Source: CAVEFW01 sp964579575 (lineage in GTDB: Bacteria; Actinomycetota; Coriobacteriia; Coriobacteriales; Eggerthellaceae). Taken from it: a stretch of 64,000 nucleotides of DNA. The stretch covers positions 1 to 64,000 of the forward strand of contig CAZOGL010000001.1 of NCBI GenBank assembly GCA_964579575.1, read 5' to 3'. The notes under the pieces were generated by a model that saw nothing but the letters and a program-made list of their open reading frames with translations, searched no databases and was not told the origin of the DNA. Numbering within the stretch: position 1 is the stretch's first letter; every line of letters starts with the position of its first letter. A program made the translations under genes and the position numbers. Shown piece after piece: positions 26,783 to 36,233 of this stretch.

Positions 26783-27625
26783 ATGAGCGAGAACAAGATT
26801 ATTTGGGTGATCGGCGCAAAGGGCTACGTTGGCAGCGAGTTCGCGAAGTATGCCGAGTCTCTCGGCTACACCGTCGTGGCGACGGATGCTGAGCTCAGCG
26901 TTGCTGAGGCTGACCGCATGGAGGCCTTTGCAAACGAGATTCGCCCCTACGCCATCATCAACTGCGCCGGCATTCGTCGCGACGCAACGAGTTTGAACAA
27001 TCGTGTGAAGGCCTATGAGGTCAACGCGCTCGGCGCCCGCAACGTTGCGCTCGTCGCAAACGTCGTCGACGCCATCATGGTCCAGATCTCCTCCGACGAC
27101 GTGTACTCCTCTAAGCTCGAGGAACCCGTCAACGAGTTCGACAACCCACACCCGGATTCCCCGTACGGCAAGTCCAAGCGTGCCGGCGAGGTCATGGTCC
27201 GCGATACGACTCCCAAGAGCATCATCGTCCGCTCGTCTTGGCTCTACAACGTCAACGGTGGCCAGATGAAAGCGGTCCTCGAGGCGGCAAAGAATGGCGA
27301 GCGTTATGAGGCTCGCATGGACCAATATGCGGCGCCGACGTCTTTGTCGACATACATGAAGTTCGTTATGCGCGCCGTCGAGAAGGAACGCTTCGGCACG
27401 TTCCATATCGCAACGCGCGGCCGCGCGAGCCGTTTCGAGTTCATGAAGAAGGTGCTCGAGATCGCGGGTTATGAGCCTGGTAAGGTTCTCACCCCGACAA
27501 CCGACAAGAAGACGGCTGAGAACGTTGTGCTTGAGAGTTTGATGCTCGAGATGTTTGGCGTCGACATGCCTACATGGGAGGAAGATCTTATCGCCTACAT
27601 GGAGTCCGAGGGGCTTTCGAAGTAG
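26783..27625 (+). CDS. RmlD-like NAD(P)-dependent sugar-nucleotide reductase/epimerase
   Basis: A 280-residue extended short-chain dehydrogenase. The nucleotide fold is shown by IGAKGYVGSEFA (GxxGxxG type), the catalytic area by SSDDVYSS and YGKSKRAGE (Tyr-xxx-Lys). The overall shape resembles dTDP-4-dehydrorhamnose reductase. No other rhamnose genes are nearby, so the substrate is unknown. ATG 26783 has gagagg upstream. It follows the TRAP permease by 49 bases and may be cotranscribed with it. The stop codon lies inside a 16-bp tandem duplication. Confidence 0.8.
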   Translation: MSENKIIWVIGAKGYVGSEFAKYAESLGYTVVATDAELSVAEADRMEAFANEIRPYAIINCAGIRRDATSLNNRVKAYEVNALGARNVALVANVVDAIMVQISSDDVYSSKLEEPVNEFDNPHPDSPYGKSKRAGEVMVRDTTPKSIIVRSSWLYNVNGGQMKAVLEAAKNGERYEARMDQYAAPTSLSTYMKFVMRAVEKERFGTFHIATRGRASRFEFMKKVLEIAGYEPGKVLTPTTDKKTAENVVLESLMLEMFGVDMPTWEEDLIAYMESEGLSK

Positions 27626-27648
27626 GCGACACTCGAAGTAGGTAACAT
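27617..27648. repeat. 16-bp tandem duplication spanning a stop codon
   Basis: tcgaagtagg plus six bases occurs at 27617-27632 and 27633-27648. The TAG of the RmlD-like gene (27623-27625) lies inside the first copy. Confidence 0.85.
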
Positions 27649-27658
27649 TCATCGTTGT

Positions 27659-27697
27659 GGGGCTCGTCGGCGTTGTCGACGAGCCCCCTCTCTTTTT
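27659..27697 (+). terminator. Rho-independent terminator after the RmlD-like gene
   Basis: A perfect 11-bp stem GGGGCTCGTCG / CGACGAGCCCC (27659-27687), then a T-rich tail. Confidence 0.93.
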
Positions 27698-27747
27698 GCG
27701 GTACTATTTTTTGAACAGAAAAAAGAGAGAAACGAGGAGGGATCAGT

Positions 27748-30084
27748 ATGCTTACCGATGGTAAGGGAACCATTGAGGAGCAAGAGCGTACCAAGGAATT
27801 TGCGAAGGCGGTGTTTGCCAGCCGCGCAAAGGCGGAGGCGGAACAGGCTGCGCGTGAGAGCGAGTTGCGCTCATTTGACGACGGCGCGGGGATTGTGTGG
27901 AGCTATGTCGTGTTCGACGGCGCCGAGGTGATCATCCGTGGATGCGCTTCGGAGAAGAGAACGATTGCTGTTCCTGAGACCATAGAAGGACTGCCGGTTC
28001 GCGTCATCGAATCCGACTCCTTCTCCCTTGAAACCCTTGAGGAGGTCTCTATCCCCGAGTGCGTGACGGCGTTGCGGACCTATGCGTTTCGTGGTTGCAC
28101 AAACCTGCGCAAGGTCGTTATGGCGTGCATGGCAACCAAATATGATTCTACTTGGTTCTATGGATGCAATAACATCGAGGCGCTCTATCTCCCTCATGGG
28201 ATCGTCGAGGTCAAACCGAATGTGTTTGACCTGCCGAAGTTGCGCATCCTCCACCTAGGCAAGTCCCTTGAGCGCATCGAGCCAGGCATGTTTGCCAAGA
28301 GCAAGCTTGAGGAGTTCTCCATCAGCCCCAAGAACGAGAATTTTTCAACGGACGGCATCGGCGTCTATTCAAAGGACGGCCTAACTTTTATAGCGCTTGC
28401 GCGTCCTGTTGCGTCCTATGTTGTCGCAGACGGTGTTGTGGAGGTTGCCAAAAAGGCTGCAAGCAATTTCGAAGACGTGAAGAAGATCGTTTTGCCAGAT
28501 ACGGTCGAAAAGCTTGACGACTATGCGCTTTCCCGCTCCGGCATCGAGGAGTTCATCTCTCCGTCGCTCCTCAAGACCATCGGAAACCAAGCGTTGTGCA
28601 ATTGCAAAGACCTGAAACGCATCGTTTTGAACGAGGGTGTCGAGACGATAGGCGATGAGGCGTTTTGCGGAACGGGCATCAAAGAGCTGCGCGTCCCCAA
28701 GACGGTAAAGGTCCTAGGAAACAAGGTCGTTGCCCGAACCTCTTTGGTGTTGTCCGGCCCTGATGCGACGTTTGTCATCGACAAGGATTGCCCGACGCTG
28801 AGACTTGACGACCAGGGATGTCTTTATCGCGTCGATGAAGACGAAATGCGCCTTGTCCGCATCCTCGAGCCCAACATCGAGAGGGTGAGGATAGCCGAAG
28901 GTACCACGATCATCCAGGCAAATGCGTTCATGAAACACGCGACCTTAAATGCCGTCAAACTTCCTGAGGGTCTCAAGGTCATCGAGAAGGATGCGTTCTC
29001 CGGTTGCCGTTCGTTGGAGTGGGTTTCCATGGCGTCGACGGTGGAGCGTATCGAGAAGGACGCGTTTATTGATACCGCCCTTGTTGAGTTTGAGATTCCT
29101 CCCGCCCTTGAATACTTAGGTGAGACGGCCCTGATCACCGCAGGTGCCCACCACGATGAAGGGGCCTCCTCCTTGAGGCTTATCACGGTCGCCGAGGGCC
29201 AAAAGAAGTTCTATAAGGTGGGCGGCTTATTGTGCGAACGTCTCGAGGACGGAACCTCTAAGGCGGTTGTCTATGACCAATCCGACCCGATTCTCGTCAT
29301 TCCGGATGAGGTCAGCATCGTTGCCCCTTATGCGCTCAATGGGACTATGGGAATCAAACAGTTGACTCTTTCCGACAATATCAAGTCCATCTGTGTACGC
29401 GGTCTCGGTTTCGGGTGCCATATTCCCGACGTCTATATGAAGACCGAGAACAAGCCCATCGAAGGGCACACCCTGTTCCATTTCGACTTCCCGAACACGT
29501 TGCGCGGCATTCGCCAGCTTGGCAATGCGTTTGGTGTCATGAAGGGATTCAACGTCGAAGCGGTGTATTTCTGCTACGACCTTACCATCACCAACTCCTC
29601 GAGCTTTGACTTGGGCGAAAAATGTGTCGATGAGCTGCACGACCAGATTAAGCTTATCCAAAAGCGTCTCGATAATCCCATTTTCTTGTCCCCGGTGACA
29701 AAGGATACGATCGACAAGATGTTTGCTCAAAACATGGATGAGATTTGCTATGTCTGCAGCAAGAACAACGACGTTGAAGCGATTGAGAAGATAGGGGAGC
29801 AAGGGTATTTCACGGAGAAGACGCTCGCTATGGCTCTTGAAGGAGTCCATAAGGCGGAGTACCTTCCGGCTATCGAGCGGGTCGAGGAAGTTGCGAAAGA
29901 ACTTGGATTTGACCCCGAGGAGCTTACCGCAAATCTCGAGGCGGAGCGCCAAGCTCAAATCGCGGCTGAAGAGGCCAAGGCCAAGGCGAAAGCGGATGCC
30001 CGCTCCTGTGGTCCCAAGAAGCAATATGTGTACAAGCATGCCAGCGACGACCCGACGCTAAAGAGGGCGATTTTTGGCCAATAG
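27748..30084 (+). CDS. Intracellular BspA-type leucine-rich-repeat protein
   Basis: A 778-residue protein of repeated LRR_5/BspA-like units from about residue 60 to 620, for example VRVIESDSFSLETLEEVSIPE, TLNAVKLPEGLKVIEKDAF and VERIEKDAFIDTALVEFEIP. There is no signal peptide, membrane segment or wall anchor, which is unusual because many BspA-like proteins are surface-exposed. A helical C-terminal region follows (residues ~625-750), with an Ala/Lys-rich stretch and a basic end (KKQYVYKHASDDPTLKRAIFG). ATG 27748 has gaggagg. It is flanked by terminators on both sides, so it is its own unit. The function is unknown; protein-protein binding is the usual role of the fold. Confidence 0.85.
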   Translation: MLTDGKGTIEEQERTKEFAKAVFASRAKAEAEQAARESELRSFDDGAGIVWSYVVFDGAEVIIRGCASEKRTIAVPETIEGLPVRVIESDSFSLETLEEVSIPECVTALRTYAFRGCTNLRKVVMACMATKYDSTWFYGCNNIEALYLPHGIVEVKPNVFDLPKLRILHLGKSLERIEPGMFAKSKLEEFSISPKNENFSTDGIGVYSKDGLTFIALARPVASYVVADGVVEVAKKAASNFEDVKKIVLPDTVEKLDDYALSRSGIEEFISPSLLKTIGNQALCNCKDLKRIVLNEGVETIGDEAFCGTGIKELRVPKTVKVLGNKVVARTSLVLSGPDATFVIDKDCPTLRLDDQGCLYRVDEDEMRLVRILEPNIERVRIAEGTTIIQANAFMKHATLNAVKLPEGLKVIEKDAFSGCRSLEWVSMASTVERIEKDAFIDTALVEFEIPPALEYLGETALITAGAHHDEGASSLRLITVAEGQKKFYKVGGLLCERLEDGTSKAVVYDQSDPILVIPDEVSIVAPYALNGTMGIKQLTLSDNIKSICVRGLGFGCHIPDVYMKTENKPIEGHTLFHFDFPNTLRGIRQLGNAFGVMKGFNVEAVYFCYDLTITNSSSFDLGEKCVDELHDQIKLIQKRLDNPIFLSPVTKDTIDKMFAQNMDEICYVCSKNNDVEAIEKIGEQGYFTEKTLAMALEGVHKAEYLPAIERVEEVAKELGFDPEELTANLEAERQAQIAAEEAKAKAKADARSCGPKKQYVYKHASDDPTLKRAIFGQ

Positions 30085-30099
30085 CAGATGTGCTTGTGG

Positions 30100-30140
30100 A
30101 GGAGGGAGCGACTAGACGGCCCTCCCTCCTTTTGTTTTTT
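30100..30140 (+). terminator. Rho-independent terminator after the LRR gene
   Basis: AGGAGGGAG (30100-30108) pairs with CTCCCTCCT (30122-30130), followed by a T-rich run. Confidence 0.88.
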
Positions 30141-30239
30141 GGCCAAGACAGGTTTTTTGGGCATAACCTCTCGATATTCAAAGCAAGAAACTAGACAAAA
30201 TGCCCCATTCTGCTCTGTTTCTTCTATTGGGGTGAACGG

Positions 30240-30245
30240 TATAAT
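30240..30245 (+). promoter_or_regulatory. Candidate -10 element for the activase/dehydratase gene
   Basis: A perfect TATAAT 66 bases before the proposed start; the -35 region is weak (TGTTTC at 18-base spacing). Confidence 0.4.
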
Positions 30246-30310
30246 ATCGTCAGTGAGAGGTAAGGAACTAATGGCGGCAGACCGCCTTTTCGAACATTTT
30301 GAGGTGTTTT

Positions 30311-33300
30311 TTGGGCGACGCGATCGGGAAATCAACGGAAACGGAATCAACGGAAACGGAACATTCTGAAATTCATGTCGGTATCGACGTGGGATCCACG
30401 ACGGTGAAGGTGTTGGCGATTGATGCCGCCACCCACGAGGTGTTGTTCGGGGAATATGTTCGCCACCATGCACGTCAAGCCGAGACGACCCAAGAGGTCT
30501 TGTCTCGTCTTGTCGCCCAATTTCCGCAAACCCCTATGCGTGCGGCAGTTTGCGGCAGTGGCGCTATGGGACTAGCCGAGGCGTTCTCTCTTCCCTTTGT
30601 TCAAGAGGTGACCGCTAACGCAATCGCTATCCAAGATCGCTATCCCGAGACGCGTACGGCCATCGAGCTTGGTGGCCAAGATGCGAAGATGGTGTTCTTT
30701 GCGGTTGATAATTACACAGGCAAGCTCCATGCCACCGACATGCGCATGAATGGTAGCTGCGCGGGAGGCACCGGTGCCTTTATCGACGAGATGGCGACGT
30801 TGTTGCGCATTCCGGTTGAGGAGTTTGACGAATACGCGAGTCGCGGCGTCCGCGTATATGACGTATCTGGCCGTTGCGGCGTTTATGCGAAGACCGACAT
30901 CCAGCCGCTTTTGAATCAGGGCGCCCCCAAAGAGGATCTTGCCCTGTCGTGCTTCCATGCCATTGCGAAGCAAACCATCGGCGGCTTGGCCCAAGGCCTC
31001 GACATTGTTGCCCCTGTCGTGTTCGAGGGCGGTCCTCTCACGTTCAACCCTCGCCTCATCAAGGTGTTTGCCGAGCGTCTTGATTTGGGTCCTGACGATA
31101 TCGTCGTTCCTGAACGTCCCGAGTTGATGATTGCCCTTGGTGCCGCCCTCTCCTTGGATCGATTGTTTGGCGAGGAGCCGGCGACGCTCGATATGGATTT
31201 GATTGCCCATGCTGTCGCCCACCGGTTGGACCATGTTGGTGAGGTTTCCGCGAGAAGCCAGGTGTACTTTGCGGACGAAAAGGAGCGAGACGAGTTTCTC
31301 AAGAGGACCGCATTGGAGCCTGAGGAGCCCTACCAGCCGAAACCCGGTGAGACCGTTCGTGGGTATCTCGGTATCGACGGCGGTTCGACGACTACGAAAT
31401 TTGCCTTGCTTGGGGAGGACGGTCGCTTGCTGGACTCGTTTTACGGCAACAACCAAGGCGAGCCCCTTGACGTCGCGAGGGCGGCGCTCATTGCTATGCG
31501 GGAACGTTATGCCGCCGCCGATGCGGACCTCGAAATCCTTGGCGTAGGCACGACTGGATATGCGGAGCTGCTCTTCAGCGAGGCGTTCCAAGCCGACTAC
31601 CACGTTGTTGAGACCGTCGCGCATTCCTATGCGGCGCAACAATATGAGCCTGAGGTGTCGTTCATTCTCGACATCGGTGGCCAAGATATGAAAGCGATTT
31701 GGGTTGCTGACGGCGTTATCACCAACATCCTTGTTAACGAGGCTTGCAGTTCTGGGTGCGGCAGCTTCCTCGAGAACTTTGCCTCAACGTTGAGCATCCC
31801 CGTCGAGGACATCGCTCGTCTTGCATTCGAAAGCAAGAGCCCTGCCCAACTCGGAAGTCGTTGTACCGTCTTCATGAACAGCTCCATCGTCACCGAGCAG
31901 AAAAATGGCAAGACCCCTGCGGATATCATGGCCGGTTTGTGCCGAAGCATCATCGAAAACGTGTTCACCAAGGTCCTGCGCGTGCCGGGACCCGAAGCTC
32001 TCGGAAAGCACATTGTTGTGCAGGGCGGCACCTTCAAAAACGACGCCGTCTTGGCGGCTTTTGAGCAGTTTATCGGGTGCGAGGTCACGCGCGCGAAACA
32101 TCCCGGTCTCATGGGGGCTATCGGTGTCGCTCAATTGACACAACGCTTCATGGAGGGCAAAAGCCGGGTGGGCGAAAGCGGCAAGAGTGCGCCGATTGAC
32201 CCAAAGACCAATCGCCGTCCCTCTCATTTCATCGGTCTTGATGCCCTCGACTCCTTTGCCTACGAGCAGGAGAGCAACCTCGTTTGCCCGTTTTGCGCGA
32301 ACCGTTGCAACCGTACCTGCATCACCTTTGCCAATGGCACTCGCTATGTCATGGGTAATCGTTGCCCGAAGGGCGAGGTTATAGGCGACCCGAAGGATGA
32401 GGCGACTCGCAAGGCGCTGAAGTCCGCCAACGAGGCCATCGCCTCTGTACCCAACTTGTTTGACGAGCGAGAAGAGCTGTTGTTCAGAGATTGGGAACAT
32501 GGGCAGATTTTGCCTGACAATGGTGTGACGATCGGATTGCCGCGTACCTTGTTCTATTGGGAGATGGCACCGTTTTGGAAGGCGTTTTGGGAGTCGCTCG
32601 GCTTCACGGTCAAGTTCAGCCCCCTGTCCACGAGGAAGATCTACGAGGATGGTTTGTCGGCGGTCGCTAGCGATACCGTGTGCTTCCCTGCGAAGTTGGT
32701 TCATGGGCATATCCGATGGCTTGTTCGTGCGGGGGTCGATCGTATCTTCATGCCGACGATCACGGCGGCCCAATCGGAGAATACCGAGGAGACAAGCGTG
32801 TCGGTGTGCGCTGTCGTCAAGGGATATCCTATGGTCATTCGCAACTCGGATAACCCGCAGGATCGTTTTGGCGTCACCTATGACAACCCCTTGTTCCATT
32901 GGTACAGCAACAAGGATCGCGATCGCCAATTGCCTGAGTGGATGGAGAGCACATTCGGCATTTCCCGCCGTGACGTCCTTGCGGCCATTGCCGAGGCGGA
33001 CAAGGTACAGGCCTCCTACGAGCACGCTTTGCGACAACGAGGTCGCGAGGTTTTGGAAAAGGTCAAAGCCGAAGGCACGTATGCGATCGTCCTTGCGAGC
33101 CGTCCCTATCAAAACGACGCCCTCGTCAACCACGACCTGCCTACGTTCTTTACGCACCTCGGCATTCCGGTGATGACCGTCGACAGCGTCCCGGGGATAA
33201 ACGATGTCGACTTGAGCCAAAGCCTTATCGATATCACGAACAATTTCCATGCCCGTATGCTTTCCGGTGCGGTTCTTGCGGCGCAAAACGAGTGTCTCGA

Positions 33301-34753
33301 ATATGTCCAGGTCGTCAGCTTCGGTTGTGGCCATGACGCGTATCTATCCGATGAGATTATCCGCATCATGCACGAGATTTCCAACAAGAGTCCTTTGGTG
33401 CTCAAGCTTGACGAGAGCGATATTCGCGGGCCTCTCCGCATTCGCGTGCGCAGCTTCATCGAGACAGTGGACATGAAGCGCGAGATCGGTGTGCGTCCCG
33501 AGATACACGCCCTGCAAGACCCTTATCCCCAAAAGTTCACGAAGGACGACGTTGGGAAAATGACGGTCTTGGTACCGAACACGAGCCATGCGTTCTCTTG
33601 TCTTATGAGTGCCGCCTTCGCGCGACAAGGAATACGTTGCGAGTCGTTGCCGGTGGGTTATGACGAGGCGATTCGCCTTGGGAAGAAATACGTCCACAAC
33701 GACATTTGCTTCCCTTGCCAAATTGTCATCGGTGAGGCTCTCGAGGCGTTGAACAGCGGTCGCTATGATGTGAATAAGACTGCTGTCGCCATGGGCAAAT
33801 ACATAGGCGATTGCCGATTGACCCACTATACCGCCCTTTTGCGTAAGGCGTTGGATGCCTGCGGGTACCAACAGGTGCCTATCCTCACCAACGATGACGT
33901 GGACTACCACAATGTTCATCCCGGGTTCAAGATGAACCTCTATACGGCTATGTGCATTGCCTTTGGCTTGCCGATGATCGACGCCCTTGAGGAGCTTTTG
34001 CGCAAGATTCGTCCCTACGAGTTGGAGCCGGGAAGCGCGGATGCCGCGTTTGATAAAGCGCTCGCCGTCACCACGGAAGGCTTGGCGAAAAACGGCATCT
34101 CTGGCGCCAAGAAGGCGTTCAAAACCGCTATCGAGATCATGAAGGGCGTTAAGTACGACAGAAGTAACCCGCGCCCCAGGGTTCTTATCGTCGGCGAATA
34201 TCTGCTTAATTTCCACCCTGGTGCAAACCATGACATCGAACGCTATCTTGAGGCAAACGGCATGGAAATCATCGAGGCGCGTATGACCGACGTTATTCGA
34301 AAGTCGTACTTCTACAAGAATGCCCAAAACCTCGAATACAAGATTGCGAAGCCTTTCAAGGAAAAGGCCCTGTTCAAGATCGAGAGCGACATCTTCAACC
34401 TCGCCCATGATGCCGCAGACAAGATTGCGGCCGCTCACCCGCTTTATGAGCCTCCCACTCGGATGCAGGACTTGACGAAGGCGAGCGACCCCATCATCCA
34501 CCACACGTTTGACGCGGGTGAGGGCGTGTTGATTCCAGGCGAGATCTTGCATCATGCCGCGCACGGATGCCGCTCGTTTGTCATCCTGCAACCCTTTGGG
34601 TGTCTGCCAAACCACGTGGTCGGTCGCGGTATCGTCAAGAAGCTCAAGGCGCTCTACCCAGACGTGCAGATTTTGCCTCTCGACTACGATCCGGACGTCT
34701 CGTTTGCAAACATCGAGAACCGTTTGCAGATGTTGATTATGGCTTCGCGCTAA
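30311..34753 (+). CDS. Giant fused acyl-CoA dehydratase activase / HGD-D-like protein (double-cubane cluster type)
   Basis: About 1480 residues. Two BcrA/BadF/HgdC-type ATPase modules come first (HVGIDVGSTTVKVLAID near residue 25; GYLGIDGGSTTTKFALLG near 350), with conserved NGSCAGGTGAFID and NEACSSGCGSFLENF loops. A Cys-rich segment CPFCANRCNRTC (~660) opens the DUF2229 region, and the C-terminal third resembles the D subunit of 2-hydroxyacyl-CoA dehydratases. Family knowledge: such fusions are ATP-driven low-potential reductases with iron-sulfur clusters whose substrate is mostly unknown. I prefer the TTG at 30311 (gaggtg four bases upstream) over the TTG at 30299. A 15-bp duplication encodes STETE twice at the N-terminus. 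Confidence 0.88.
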   Translation: MGDAIGKSTETESTETEHSEIHVGIDVGSTTVKVLAIDAATHEVLFGEYVRHHARQAETTQEVLSRLVAQFPQTPMRAAVCGSGAMGLAEAFSLPFVQEVTANAIAIQDRYPETRTAIELGGQDAKMVFFAVDNYTGKLHATDMRMNGSCAGGTGAFIDEMATLLRIPVEEFDEYASRGVRVYDVSGRCGVYAKTDIQPLLNQGAPKEDLALSCFHAIAKQTIGGLAQGLDIVAPVVFEGGPLTFNPRLIKVFAERLDLGPDDIVVPERPELMIALGAALSLDRLFGEEPATLDMDLIAHAVAHRLDHVGEVSARSQVYFADEKERDEFLKRTALEPEEPYQPKPGETVRGYLGIDGGSTTTKFALLGEDGRLLDSFYGNNQGEPLDVARAALIAMRERYAAADADLEILGVGTTGYAELLFSEAFQADYHVVETVAHSYAAQQYEPEVSFILDIGGQDMKAIWVADGVITNILVNEACSSGCGSFLENFASTLSIPVEDIARLAFESKSPAQLGSRCTVFMNSSIVTEQKNGKTPADIMAGLCRSIIENVFTKVLRVPGPEALGKHIVVQGGTFKNDAVLAAFEQFIGCEVTRAKHPGLMGAIGVAQLTQRFMEGKSRVGESGKSAPIDPKTNRRPSHFIGLDALDSFAYEQESNLVCPFCANRCNRTCITFANGTRYVMGNRCPKGEVIGDPKDEATRKALKSANEAIASVPNLFDEREELLFRDWEHGQILPDNGVTIGLPRTLFYWEMAPFWKAFWESLGFTVKFSPLSTRKIYEDGLSAVASDTVCFPAKLVHGHIRWLVRAGVDRIFMPTITAAQSENTEETSVSVCAVVKGYPMVIRNSDNPQDRFGVTYDNPLFHWYSNKDRDRQLPEWMESTFGISRRDVLAAIAEADKVQASYEHALRQRGREVLEKVKAEGTYAIVLASRPYQNDALVNHDLPTFFTHLGIPVMTVDSVPGINDVDLSQSLIDITNNFHARMLSGAVLAAQNECLEYVQVVSFGCGHDAYLSDEIIRIMHEISNKSPLVLKLDESDIRGPLRIRVRSFIETVDMKREIGVRPEIHALQDPYPQKFTKDDVGKMTVLVPNTSHAFSCLMSAAFARQGIRCESLPVGYDEAIRLGKKYVHNDICFPCQIVIGEALEALNSGRYDVNKTAVAMGKYIGDCRLTHYTALLRKALDACGYQQVPILTNDDVDYHNVHPGFKMNLYTAMCIAFGLPMIDALEELLRKIRPYELEPGSADAAFDKALAVTTEGLAKNGISGAKKAFKTAIEIMKGVKYDRSNPRPRVLIVGEYLLNFHPGANHDIERYLEANGMEIIEARMTDVIRKSYFYKNAQNLEYKIAKPFKEKALFKIESDIFNLAHDAADKIAAAHPLYEPPTRMQDLTKASDPIIHHTFDAGEGVLIPGEILHHAAHGCRSFVILQPFGCLPNHVVGRGIVKKLKALYPDVQILPLDYDPDVSFANIENRLQMLIMASR

Positions 34754-34788
34754 GACGTCCGATCTCGATCCTCGCCTCCGACAACGAA

Positions 34789-34809
34789 AAAAGCCCCGAG
34801 GGGCTTTCT
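34789..34809 (+). terminator. Terminator after the activase/dehydratase gene
   Basis: AAAGCCCC (34789-34796) and GGGGCTTT (34799-34806) with a two-base loop; usable in both directions. Confidence 0.85.
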
Positions 34810-35142
34810 GTTCTCAAAAGGGTAGGGGCGTCGCGCCGGAGTACGGTTGGTGGGCGATTGGCGCGAGCGCGTTCCTATCATAGCGCACCCGGACGACTTG
34901 TGGATAAAGAGTTGAAAAATTCAATAAAATGCAGTTCTGAGCATGTGTTGTCTCTCGGCGCGCATCTGTGACGATAGTGTGGAAAAACGAAGGTTGTCGC
35001 AGGTGGCGGCGTCTTGTTTCCCGTCGATTCAAGTGGGCACTGGGATATTCGGGTCAAGACGGGTATCATGCTAGAAGCAAAAAACATGCATCACGCGGCT
35101 AAGTCATGACTGCGGCGTATCGGTAGCAAAGAGGTTTGGTCC
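34810..35142. other. 333-base spacer with no recognised gene
   Basis: No coding frame looks real, and no RNA gene or clear -35/-10 pair was recognised. The part from about 34900 to 34990 is AT-richer than its surroundings and may contain the promoter of the membrane protein at 35143. Confidence 0.4.
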
Positions 35143-36150
35143 ATGTCGCCTGATATTAAGGGGATCTTCATAAAGTATGCCGCAATGCTTGTCGGCTTTT
35201 TTGTGACGTTCGTCTTGGTTGGATCGAGGCTCTCCCACTATTTGTTTCTTTGGTTTGATGTTGCGGCGAGCCCCGGTCAAAGCTCGACGAACCTTTGGGC
35301 ATTGTATATTGCGGCAATCGCCATTGCTGCCATTATCCTGTTCTTTGTCTCCCACCCCCTCGAAGGGTTTGTTATCGGAGTGCTCGCATCCTTGGCGGCT
35401 GGGGGCTTCTTTGTCATCGGATATACCAATCCGCTCATTCCCTTGGCCGTTGCCGTGTTGGTCGCCGGCGTTGTGTTCCTTGCCTTTCGTCAAGGCCCGT
35501 TGCGTGCAGGTTATATCGGGGTGTGTGTCGGTCTGTTTGTGCCCTTGTGCATTTTTGCGTATAACGCGACGTCACTTACCAGTGTCGCAGGTCTGTCCTA
35601 TTCGAGCTCTGCGAGCGATAAGGTGGATGCGTTTGAGTGGGCTGAGATGTCTTCCTCGCAACGGGAGAGCTACCTTGCGGGTGTCATCCAAACCGAGGCG
35701 TCTCGCCTGAACACCGGCTCGGTCAAGGCGACCCAAGTCATTCTTCCGAAGGAGGTCATTGCCACTATCAGCGCCGACGGGAGCGTCATGGTCAACTATG
35801 CTGCGGTTCGCGTTGCTTCCCCCGACAATAGCAAGGTGCTCAAATTCGAGGAAGAATACGAAACCGAGTGGATTTATGAGCGTTTGACAAGTCCGACGGA
35901 TGTCACCCTTGCGGTGGTTCATAGTATGGCCCATATCTACCAAACCCAACGTGTTGCGGGCCAGGTCAAGGAGCAAAGAACGTGGCCCTACGAGGATGCG
36001 GACGAACTCGATGGGACCAACGACATGCTCGATGAGTGGGCGGAGGAGATGCCCATCGACCCGTTCACGGATATCGCGCGATACGACACCACCCTCGAAG
36101 ACCAGGCATGGGGCTACGCGTCCAATCGTTTGTCCTCGTATGTCGAATAA
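35143..36150 (+). CDS. Membrane protein with a degenerate zinc-metallopeptidase-like motif
   Basis: A 335-residue protein. The first ~145 residues form about five membrane helices (YAAMLVGFFVTFVLVG, LWALYIAAIAIAAIILFF and others). The C-terminal domain of ~185 residues contains LAVVHSMAHIYQTQR and, near the end, LEDQAWGYASNRL. These positions match HExxH...E zinc peptidases of the HELAHIYQ / EEQADAYA kind, but the catalytic Glu of HExxH is Ser here. It may be an inactive relative or use a different chemistry. No family name is recognised. The start at 35143 has agaggt nearby; uspA follows after 83 bases. Confidence 0.7.
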   Translation: MSPDIKGIFIKYAAMLVGFFVTFVLVGSRLSHYLFLWFDVAASPGQSSTNLWALYIAAIAIAAIILFFVSHPLEGFVIGVLASLAAGGFFVIGYTNPLIPLAVAVLVAGVVFLAFRQGPLRAGYIGVCVGLFVPLCIFAYNATSLTSVAGLSYSSSASDKVDAFEWAEMSSSQRESYLAGVIQTEASRLNTGSVKATQVILPKEVIATISADGSVMVNYAAVRVASPDNSKVLKFEEEYETEWIYERLTSPTDVTLAVVHSMAHIYQTQRVAGQVKEQRTWPYEDADELDGTNDMLDEWAEEMPIDPFTDIARYDTTLEDQAWGYASNRLSSYVE

Positions 36151-36233
36151 CTGAAACAAAAACGCGGTACAATTACAGCGATGCGTAACGACCGCGCAAA
36201 ATGGTTTTGTAAACAGCGACGAAAGAGGCAACC

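Noticed and set aside
30088..30369. Small frame between the LRR gene and the activase gene, including an ATG at 30271
   Set aside because: It is out of frame with the activase, runs through a terminator hairpin, and its sequence is not protein-like.
31784..33334. Long minus-strand frames opposite the activase/dehydratase gene
   Set aside because: Shadow of a strongly conserved plus-strand gene.
35104..35493. Minus-strand frame opposite the start of the membrane protein at 35143
   Set aside because: The product is uniformly hydrophilic and matches the complement of membrane helices, the usual sign of a shadow frame.
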